From the NCBI GenBank assembly GCA_050248495.1, contig JBFWSG010000027.1:7346-71345 (forward strand): a stretch of DNA of 64,000 bases, given 5' to 3'. Positions 57,120-64,000 of this stretch are shown here, one piece after another; positions within the stretch are counted from its first letter, which is position 1; each line of letters opens with the position of its first letter. The DNA is from DASYDU01 sp050248495 (GTDB lineage Bacteria; Planctomycetota; Planctomycetia; Pirellulales; Lacipirellulaceae). The position numbers and the translations under genes are program-made. The notes beneath the pieces were generated by a model. It was not told the origin of the DNA, ran no database searches, and saw only the letters and a list, made by a program, of their open reading frames with translations.

Positions 57120-60100
57120 TTGGATACTGAAATCATCTTCGCCCTGTTAGTCTTATGGGCGATCGTCACGCTCATTGGGCACGGCACGTGGGTCGTGCTG
57201 GCGAAGATCTTTGGCGCGGCGAAATCGGCGGCGCCGCATGAGCTGAAGGACGTTGGCCGCGATGAGTGTCCGCGGTGCCGCTCGTTTCTCGATCCGTCGC
57301 GGAGGGAATGCCGCGTTTGCGGTTGGCCGAATCAACAAGGACGGCGCGCGCGTCCTGACGAGGCGCTCCGTGCTTTGCGTCAGAAATTGACGCAGCTCCT
57401 GGAGGCGGAGGCGATCGATGCGGAGAGTGTGACGGCGATTCGCGCGGCGATTACTGCGCAGGAGGAGCGGCTGGCGGTGCTCGCGGCGGCGACGCAGGCG
57501 AAACAGGGGGGGCAAGCTGGCGCGGTGCCGGGTGCAGTGGTCGCTCCGATGGAGTCTTCCAAAGCGGCAGCACTGGCGGAGCCAGTGGCACCCGTCGAGA
57601 CGCAGGTCGAGGAGGTCGTCCTCGTACCGATTGAATCACAGCCAGTCACTGGTCACGAACTTCCAGTCACTCGGCCCACTTCTCCCTCCGAACGCGTCCG
57701 CGAATATGCCCAGCGACGTATGGCCGCGATGGAAGCAGCGCGCCATGAACCCGTGACCCTCGAGCCGCCACCCAAGCAGCGCGAGGCGCTGTCGCGGCTC
57801 TTTGCAGCGTTCATGGAAGACAAGAACATTCGCTGGGGCGAGCTGGTCGGCGGGCTGTTGATCGTGGGTTGCTCGGTGGCGCTCGTGATCAGTTTCTGGG
57901 CCGAGATCGCAGAGAACGCGATGCTCAAATTCGGCCTCTTGGGCGGTGTGACGGCGGCGCTCTTTGGCGTTGGCCTTTACACCGACCGCAAGTGGAAGCT
58001 TGCCACCACGAGTCACGGCATTCTGGTGATCGCTTCGCTGTTGGTGCCGCTGAATTTTCTGGCGATCGCGGCCTTCACGCAGGGGGCGGCGGCTAACGAT
58101 GTCGTGACGCTCGCCGGCGAGGCGGTGTCGGCGGTCGTGTTCGCCGTATTGCTGCTGCTCGCCGGGAAGGCCATCGCGCCCGGAAATGCCAGCGTGTTCG
58201 CGGCGGGGGTGATCATTCCTTCGCTGATGCAGCTGGCGATTCGCCGCTTCGCCTTGCCGGGCACGCCGCTTTCGACCCTCTACGCGCTGGCGTCGGTGCC
58301 GGTGGTGGCCTACGTGCTTGGCACGACATGGGTCGTGCGGCATGGGCGCGACGAGAGCGAATTTCAAGAGCTGCAGGCGTTTCGACTGCTTACGTATCTG
58401 GGCGTGACGAGCGCGGCGACGTTTTTCCCGCTCGCGCTATTGGCGTGGCGGGTGCCGACGGTGGAGGAGACATTGCACCGGCTCTCGCCGCTCGTGGTCT
58501 GGTGCGGCGTGCCGGCGCTGGTGGTGGGGCTGGTCTTTTGGCGGCGAATGACGCGCAAGGAATGGTCCGCTGTGCAGACCGCCGGGCTGGCCGTCGGTGT
58601 CCTGGGCGCGGCGATCATGGCCGGCGCGGCGGTGGCGGCCTGGCCTGATCCGGCGACGCTGCTTCCCGTGGCGGCGATGAATTTTGTCGCGCTCACGCTC
58701 GTAGCATTCTGGTTCGGCATTCCGGCGGCGCATCTGCCGGCGGGGCTCGCGCTCGTGGCGATCTGGCTGATTTCGATTTACCTGCAGCAGGGTGCGATCG
58801 CCTGGACGCTCGAAGATTATCAACCGCTCAGCCGCGTGCTTGTTTCGGCGATGAGCGGGCGGATGCTCGTGCCGCTGGTAGGCGTGTTCGGCATCGCGGC
58901 ATGGCTGCTTCACACGCGCGGGCGGCGCGAGGACGCGAAGATGTACGGCCTTGTGACGGCGACGACCGCAGCCGCGAGTCTCGGGCTCGTCGTGTGGTTC
59001 GGTTTCGCGCGGGCCGGCGATCCGCAGAACATCGTCTGGACGCTCGGCATTTATGCGATCGCGGCGCTCGTGGCGGCGTGGAAGATCGATCGGCCGGCGG
59101 TCGTATGGATCGGCCCGGTGATCTTGCTGCTCACGATCTGGCAGGCCGTGGTCGAACGCTGGCCGGCGGAAATCGGTTTTGATCTGCCGGGGGTGACGGC
59201 GCTCCTTACATACGCGTCGCTGATGATTCTCGCCGCGGCCGCACTCGTCTGGCTGCGCTTGGGCCGCGTCCACTTGGGCACGGCGTTGCGACTGGCAGCC
59301 ACACTCGCGTCGTTTGCCGCGGCGTGGATGCTGCTGGTTGCGGCGCTGTACGCGCAGACGGGTACGCTGGCGATCTATGTGGCGTGGGTTGCAGCGGTGT
59401 GGCTCGCACTTGCGCTATTGACGGGTTGGGCCTCGATTTTCACGCTGTCGCAACTGGCGGTCGTGAGCGCGATCTTTCTCGGCGTCACGGCTGCAGTCGA
59501 AGGGCGCGATTGGTATGCGGCCACCCGCTTCGCCTGGCTCGACCCGTGGTTCATCGCGGCCCAGGGGATCGCGCTGGCCGCGTTTGCGGCGGCGATGGGC
59601 GGCGTTCGCTGGTTCTTTCGCCGCATTGCCGATCGTCGGAATGAACAAGTGATCGAGCCGCCCGCGCCGGCGTGGTATGCGATTGGCGAGCGGTTGCTCA
59701 ATGCGCCCTGGCCGGCGGTCGACCGCGTGGTGCGCGCTGGCGCGGCGACGGTGTTTGTCGCGCTAGCGCTTTACGCCGTCTGGCCGGGTATGGCCCAGGA
59801 GCTTGCACCGCTGGAGGCCGCCCGTGGAACCGCGTCGGCAGAGCGCGTTGTGACGCCGATCGCCGCATACCAAATCGCCGGCATCGACCAGACGCACGCA
59901 GCCGGAACCGGCGCCTGGTGGTTCGGCGCGGCGGCGCTCGCGGCGGTGCTGACGGGCCTCGGCGAGCGGCGGCACGCGGGCACCTGGTTGCTCGCGGCAA
60001 TCGTCGTTCTGGCGATGGTTTGCCCCTTGCTCGCGGCGCAGTGGGAAAGCGAAGTGGCGGTCGCGTCGGCTCTGCGGTGGATTTCGGCGGCGTTCTTCCT

Positions 60101-63100
60101 CGTGGCGTCGGCAGTGCTATGGATCGCGCGGCGCGGCGGCGGCGAAGCCGTGCGAGGAATTGAAGGACTTCGCTGGACGACGGTGCGGAACTTGCTGGTG
60201 ACGCTCAGCGTCCTGGTGTATGCCGCGATGGGTTGCTACGTCGCGTCGCGCGGGCTTTGGCTGGCCGGAACGTCGCAGGCGATCGGGGATTTGATTCCCT
60301 GGGTGCTCGGCTGGACCGTGTTGGCCGGCATGACTGGTCTGGCTTTGCCGGCACTCGTTGGCCGGCAAGAAGCGCTGCAATCATCGCTCACTCCGCTCCG
60401 CAACGCGGTGTTGCTGGTGGCCCTTGCACCGCTGGCGACCGTGGGCGCGTTCGCCGTTGCGGCGGCTCTCGATCAACATCCGATCGTTGGCCCCGACCCG
60501 GCGAGCTGGTTCCGGCGGATCGGTTGGGACGTGACCTACGGCGTGCCGCTCGCACTCGTCGCGCTGGGACTGGTGGGGCATGCGATCCGCGACCGGTCGA
60601 GCGGCTTCGCGTTTTCGGCGGGACTATTGGCAAATGTCGTGGCGACGATCGTCGTCTTGATGCGCGTGGCCCGCGGCGCGGGACTCGACGCCGCGGCTTG
60701 GATCACGGTGGCCCAGGTGAATGCGATCGTGGGCGGAGTGGTGGCGCTCGCCTGGCTCGCCGCCGTGAGGTGGAGCAGATCGCGCGAACCGGTGCTGCTC
60801 GTCACGCAAATCGCTTTCGCCGCAGTACTGTGCGGCATGTTCCTGGTGCCGGCGGCGGTGCAATTGGTGGCCGAGCCGGCGGGCGGCGATGTCTGGGTCG
60901 CGCGGGCCGGGAATTGGTTGGGCTGGAGTTCGCTGCTGCTGGCGATCGCGTCGGCCGCGTGGATCAAAGGGGCAGGGCGGGCACGACGGGCGGTCGTCGC
61001 GTATTTCGCGGCGCTTGTGGTCGCCATGATTGCGGTGACGAGTCTTCGCTGGGACACGGGCAACTGGCTGGCGTTCCACGTGCTGCTGGTCGGCTTGGTG
61101 GCGGTCGCGTGGTGCTTGCCGCTGGCGACCGCTGCGTTGGAGCGAATTCTCGGCGGCATTGCGGAGGGCACTTCAGTTGTTCGCTGGTCCGCTGCGCCGG
61201 CCCGGCTCTTCGCCTTCGCCGCGGTTATGGTTGCGTTGCGTGCGCTCGACGGCGATCCGCAATGGCCGTGGTGGACGATTGCCGCCCTCGCGGCGCTTGC
61301 GCTGCGTAACTTGTGGATCGCCTGGTACGAAGGGGGCCGCGGCTCGACGTGGATCGCCGCGCTGTTGACGAACGCCGTCGCCAGCATTTGGTGGATCACC
61401 GTCGGGCACGAATTTACGGGCACGAGCGACTTCGGCCAGCTGCTGGAATTCGCCTGGATCAACGTCATCGCCGCCGCCGCGATCGCCGTGGCGAGCGGCA
61501 CAATTGAGCTCTTCACCGTTTCGCGCGACGAGACGCCGCGCCGCGGCCTGGCGTTCCATCGCTTCGCCGCCTGGGCCATCGTTGCGGTGCTCGCGGCAAC
61601 CACTGCGGCCGGACTGGTCGGCGATTTCTTCGACGCCACGAGCGAAGCCTACCCGGCGTTGGCCTGGGCGGCCTGGTTTGCGGCGGTCGCCGCGGCGGTG
61701 GCCTGCTGGTGGGACGTGCGGTCGCGGTGGCGGGTGGCCTCGCTGTATGTGATCGGCCTCGTCGCCGTGAGCATCTACCTGGACAACCTCAACCTGCGGA
61801 CGCCGCTGTTGGAATGGGCGGCCGCACTCGCGCTCGCCGCCTATTCGCTCGTGACGAGTCTGTTGTGGAATCGCCGCACCGAAATCGGCGCGATGCTCGC
61901 CAAACTCGCCGTGCCGGGCGAACCGGAGTCGACGGGCTCGCACCATTGGCTCGTCGCGGCGAATGGTTTGTCGGCGCTGGTCGTCCTGGCGCTGGTCGCC
62001 TGGGTGGAAACGACGATGCCCGAGTTTCGCCACCGCATGGCCGCCGCCTACGCCGTCGGCGCCGAGGCGCTGGCGCTTGCGCTCCTGGCCCGCGGCGCCG
62101 TGCAATCGCCGCTGCAGTATTTGTCGCTCGTGTTCGTGGCCTTGTTCGCCGTGGCTTTCGGCTGGTCGTGGTTGTCGCCCGACATGCCTGCACCGTGGCT
62201 GCACCGGATCGTGGTGGCGATCGTGGCGCTGGCGGTGACGATGGTCGTCTACGGTTTGGGATTCGCCAAGCTCTTGCGGCGCGAGAACGAATGGACCCGC
62301 GCGGCGGAACGGCTCGTGCCGGTGCTGGCGGTCATCGCGGCACTGCTGCTGGCGGGAGTCCTGGCGATCGAACTGCTTGCGTTCGCTAACGACGAGCCCG
62401 TGCCGATCACCTGGCCGGCGCTGCTCGCCGTGGCCACGACGCTCGTTGGCCTGGCGGCGGCGGCACTCGCGGCGGCGCTCGTGCCCGGGCGCGATCCGCT
62501 GGGGCTCTCCGAGCGCGGGCGGACGATCTATGTCTACGCCGCCGAGGTGCTGGTCGCGCTCACGTTCGTCCACGTCCGTGTGACGATGCCCGAGCTGTTC
62601 AGCGGCTGGTTCGCACAGTTCTGGCCGCTGATCGTGATGCTAATCGCGTTTGTCGGCGTCGGCGTCGGCGAATTTTTCCAGCGCCGCAAGACGCAGGTCC
62701 TCGCCGATCCGCTCACGAACACCGGAGCCCTGTTGCCGGTGCTGCCGGCGCTCGGATTCTGGATCAAGTCGGTGCCCGAGAGCAGCGTCCACTATTCGCT
62801 GCTCTTGCTCACGGTCGGCCTGCTGTACGCGTCGATGGGCGTGCTTCGCAAGTCGTTCTGGTTCGCGGTCCTGGCGGCGCTCGCGGCGAACGGCAGCCTG
62901 TGGTATTTGCTCTACAGCCGCGAAGGACTCGCCATCACCGAGCACCCGCAGCTGTGGCTGATCCCGCCGGCGCTGTGCGTACTGGCGGCGGGCTTCATCA
63001 ACCGCAACCGCCTCTCCGCCGAGCAATCGGCGGCGCTCCGCTACGGCGCGGCGATCGTGATCTACGCCTCGTCGACGGCCGACATCTTTATCAATGGCGT

Positions 63101-63389
63101 GGCCGATGCGCCGTGGCTCCCAGTGGTCCTCGCGGGGCTCTCGATTCTTGGCGTATTCGCCGGCATCTTGCTGCAGATCCGGGCGTTCTTGTACCTGGGC
63201 GTGACGTTTCTCACCGTGGCGATCATGACCGTGATATGGTACGCCGCCATCGAGCAGGAACGGACCTGGATCCTGTGGGTGGCAGGCATCGTCACGGGCG
63301 TGGCGATCATCGCGCTGTTCGGCGTGTTCGAGAAGCGCCGCGACGACGTGCTCCGCGTCGTCGAACGGCTCAAGCAGTGGGAAGCATAG
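57120..63389 (+). CDS. Giant polytopic membrane protein with N-terminal zinc ribbon
   Basis: 2089 residues from a TTG at 57120, supported by GGGAGG nine bases upstream. One N-terminal span (FALLVLWAIVTLIGHGTWVVLA) is followed by a zinc ribbon at ~43-63 (DECPRCRSFLDPSRRECRVCGW), a helical region, and a heptamer-encoded Pro/Thr linker (~174-187). From ~235 to the end it is a dense series of hydrophobic helices, dozens by eye, with KNIRWGELVGGLLIVGCSVALVIS at the boundary. The plan resembles DUF2339-type proteins: a cytoplasmic N-terminus and a very long membrane domain. There are no obvious enzyme or transporter motifs. Function unknown. It ends 15 bp before a REP-like palindrome. Confidence 0.85.
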   Translation: MDTEIIFALLVLWAIVTLIGHGTWVVLAKIFGAAKSAAPHELKDVGRDECPRCRSFLDPSRRECRVCGWPNQQGRRARPDEALRALRQKLTQLLEAEAIDAESVTAIRAAITAQEERLAVLAAATQAKQGGQAGAVPGAVVAPMESSKAAALAEPVAPVETQVEEVVLVPIESQPVTGHELPVTRPTSPSERVREYAQRRMAAMEAARHEPVTLEPPPKQREALSRLFAAFMEDKNIRWGELVGGLLIVGCSVALVISFWAEIAENAMLKFGLLGGVTAALFGVGLYTDRKWKLATTSHGILVIASLLVPLNFLAIAAFTQGAAANDVVTLAGEAVSAVVFAVLLLLAGKAIAPGNASVFAAGVIIPSLMQLAIRRFALPGTPLSTLYALASVPVVAYVLGTTWVVRHGRDESEFQELQAFRLLTYLGVTSAATFFPLALLAWRVPTVEETLHRLSPLVVWCGVPALVVGLVFWRRMTRKEWSAVQTAGLAVGVLGAAIMAGAAVAAWPDPATLLPVAAMNFVALTLVAFWFGIPAAHLPAGLALVAIWLISIYLQQGAIAWTLEDYQPLSRVLVSAMSGRMLVPLVGVFGIAAWLLHTRGRREDAKMYGLVTATTAAASLGLVVWFGFARAGDPQNIVWTLGIYAIAALVAAWKIDRPAVVWIGPVILLLTIWQAVVERWPAEIGFDLPGVTALLTYASLMILAAAALVWLRLGRVHLGTALRLAATLASFAAAWMLLVAALYAQTGTLAIYVAWVAAVWLALALLTGWASIFTLSQLAVVSAIFLGVTAAVEGRDWYAATRFAWLDPWFIAAQGIALAAFAAAMGGVRWFFRRIADRRNEQVIEPPAPAWYAIGERLLNAPWPAVDRVVRAGAATVFVALALYAVWPGMAQELAPLEAARGTASAERVVTPIAAYQIAGIDQTHAAGTGAWWFGAAALAAVLTGLGERRHAGTWLLAAIVVLAMVCPLLAAQWESEVAVASALRWISAAFFLVASAVLWIARRGGGEAVRGIEGLRWTTVRNLLVTLSVLVYAAMGCYVASRGLWLAGTSQAIGDLIPWVLGWTVLAGMTGLALPALVGRQEALQSSLTPLRNAVLLVALAPLATVGAFAVAAALDQHPIVGPDPASWFRRIGWDVTYGVPLALVALGLVGHAIRDRSSGFAFSAGLLANVVATIVVLMRVARGAGLDAAAWITVAQVNAIVGGVVALAWLAAVRWSRSREPVLLVTQIAFAAVLCGMFLVPAAVQLVAEPAGGDVWVARAGNWLGWSSLLLAIASAAWIKGAGRARRAVVAYFAALVVAMIAVTSLRWDTGNWLAFHVLLVGLVAVAWCLPLATAALERILGGIAEGTSVVRWSAAPARLFAFAAVMVALRALDGDPQWPWWTIAALAALALRNLWIAWYEGGRGSTWIAALLTNAVASIWWITVGHEFTGTSDFGQLLEFAWINVIAAAAIAVASGTIELFTVSRDETPRRGLAFHRFAAWAIVAVLAATTAAGLVGDFFDATSEAYPALAWAAWFAAVAAAVACWWDVRSRWRVASLYVIGLVAVSIYLDNLNLRTPLLEWAAALALAAYSLVTSLLWNRRTEIGAMLAKLAVPGEPESTGSHHWLVAANGLSALVVLALVAWVETTMPEFRHRMAAAYAVGAEALALALLARGAVQSPLQYLSLVFVALFAVAFGWSWLSPDMPAPWLHRIVVAIVALAVTMVVYGLGFAKLLRRENEWTRAAERLVPVLAVIAALLLAGVLAIELLAFANDEPVPITWPALLAVATTLVGLAAAALAAALVPGRDPLGLSERGRTIYVYAAEVLVALTFVHVRVTMPELFSGWFAQFWPLIVMLIAFVGVGVGEFFQRRKTQVLADPLTNTGALLPVLPALGFWIKSVPESSVHYSLLLLTVGLLYASMGVLRKSFWFAVLAALAANGSLWYLLYSREGLAITEHPQLWLIPPALCVLAAGFINRNRLSAEQSAALRYGAAIVIYASSTADIFINGVADAPWLPVVLAGLSILGVFAGILLQIRAFLYLGVTFLTVAIMTVIWYAAIEQERTWILWVAGIVTGVAIIALFGVFEKRRDDVLRVVERLKQWEA
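57642..57680. repeat. Heptamer tract inside a coding sequence (CCAGTCA type)
   Basis: CCAGTCA, CTGGTCA, CGAACTT, CCAGTCA, CTCGGCC: 7-bp units in the linker of the giant membrane protein, encoding QPVTGHELPVTRPTS-type sequence. Confidence 0.5.
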
Positions 63390-63403
63390 GGGAACTCCCA
63401 GCA

Positions 63404-63473
63404 GTGGCTCCGGCCGCTGGCCGGAGAACGAGCGAATGGCTGTCTTACTTCACCGGCCGGCGGCCGGTGCCAC
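63404..63473. repeat. REP-like inverted repeat downstream of the giant membrane protein gene
   Basis: GTGGCTCCGGCCGCTGGCCGG (63404-63424) and the right arm 63453-63473 are reverse complements at 19 of 21 positions, with a 28-base loop. The right arm overlaps the end of the decayed RAYT frame. Confidence 0.6.
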
Positions 63474-63864
63474 TGCCATGCTCCTGCTGATCTATCTCAC
63501 GGCCTTCGGTGGCGCTTGCGGTCTCGTCCATCGCCGCAGGATCAATGTGCAGCCACGGATATTCGAGCGGCTCACCAACGAGCCCTGAGCGTTGCGGATT
63601 CTCGACGATTTACTGCCACTTTTTCCAAAATTCACCCTCATCACGCACAATTCGGTCGAATCGTTCGTCTTGCCACACTGGTCCGCGCCGATTCACCAGG
63701 CGGTTGATAGCATGTGCAGAAAAACTCTTGTTCGTGTGCAGAATCGTCTCGAGCGCGTACCAGCCGATCGGTTCCACTGGCAATGGCGTAAAGAGCACAT
63801 GCACGTGATCTGGCATCACTACTATCGCGTGAAGCAAGTACCTTTTGCGATGCAATGACGCCAA
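63445..63864 (-). pseudogene. Decayed REP-associated tyrosine transposase (catalytic Tyr codon is a stop)
   Basis: The minus-strand frame from 63864 carries LHAIVVMPDHVHVLFTPLP (metal-binding HUH pair) and DEGEFWKKWQ, then TAA at 63610-63612, then in the same frame IVENPQRSGLVGEPLEYPWLHID to a stop at 63445. In intact relatives the order is WQYIVENPxxxGL. The TAA sits exactly at the catalytic Tyr. The N-terminal third is also missing; an in-frame TGA lies six bases upstream of the first codon shown. It is a remnant, not a functional gene. Confidence 0.85.
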
Positions 63865-64000
63865 TTCTCAAGGACTAGAGCGCATTTCAGATTACCGTGC
63901 CGAGTATCCACAGTGTCGGAAGTAGTGGCTGCATTCGGTGGTGGTGAACTTTTCGAGACAGCCTACGATCGTGTCTTGGAGTTGATCGACTGCCCGGGCT

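Overview
The window looks like chromosomal DNA of a planctomycete, most likely order Pirellulales. This is inferred from the gene content: PEP-CTERM secreted proteins with dockerin-like Asp-rich repeats, DUF1559/H-X9-DG pseudopilin-like proteins, a giant subtilase with an N-terminal LEPR-XLL-type motif, lineage-typical conserved hypotheticals, high GC, and frequent GTG/TTG starts. About 55 genes can be supported. No rRNA, tRNA or CRISPR array was seen.

Layout. 1-4.2 kb: a glycosyltransferase tail, a DJ-1/PfpI protein, a TPR lipoprotein, two planctomycete hypotheticals and an FHA protein. 4.7-11.1 kb, minus strand: a complete glycine cleavage locus, gcvT-gcvH-gcvPA-gcvPB, ending in a LipM-type octanoyltransferase that would supply the lipoyl group for GcvH. 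It is interrupted by a frameshifted four-helix-bundle gene lying between heptamer-repeat tracts and by an unknown exported protein. 11.3-15.6 kb: a Uma2-family protein, an acidic CxxC protein, two convergent PQQ-propeller paralogues whose stop codons overlap, and a HicB-HicA pair. 15.6-20.8 kb: RNase R and a YhaM-like exonuclease, divergent from prolyl-tRNA synthetase. 20.9-28.6 kb, plus strand: a DUF4416 protein, a WecA-like transferase, an O-antigen-ligase-like protein with a TPR tail, a DUF1573 protein, a metallophosphatase/tetrahaem cytochrome fusion and an aldo/keto reductase.

28.7-36.7 kb, minus strand: small exported proteins, then the translation operon nusA-infB-rbfA-(degenerate endonuclease III)-yebC. 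37.7-49.6 kb: the 1555-residue cell-surface subtilase, a DUF1559 protein, an intact REP-associated tyrosine transposase (RAYT) with 25-bp inverted ends beside a PEP-CTERM remnant, a PEP-CTERM/pseudopilin operon and a Cys-rich exported protein. 49.7-52.3 kb: six small membrane or stress-type proteins (holin-like, CsbD-like, DUF883-like) around a 16-bp tandem array that contains an assembly gap. 52.9-57 kb: an orphan HicB-like protein, a TPR protein, a ketosynthase-like protein that has lost the condensing Cys, and a conserved exported protein. 57.1-63.4 kb: one 2089-residue polytopic membrane protein with a zinc ribbon. The window ends in a decayed RAYT whose catalytic Tyr codon is now a stop.

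The most unusual signals are: (1) degenerate 7-bp tandem repeats in at least ten places, each locus with its own consensus, some forming inverted pairs and one inside a coding sequence; (2) two conserved enzyme folds with their catalytic residues replaced (ketosynthase C-H-H to E-H-N; endonuclease III K/D to F/N with loss of the Fe-S cysteines) while the fold motifs remain; (3) the four-helix-bundle cassette inside the gcv operon.
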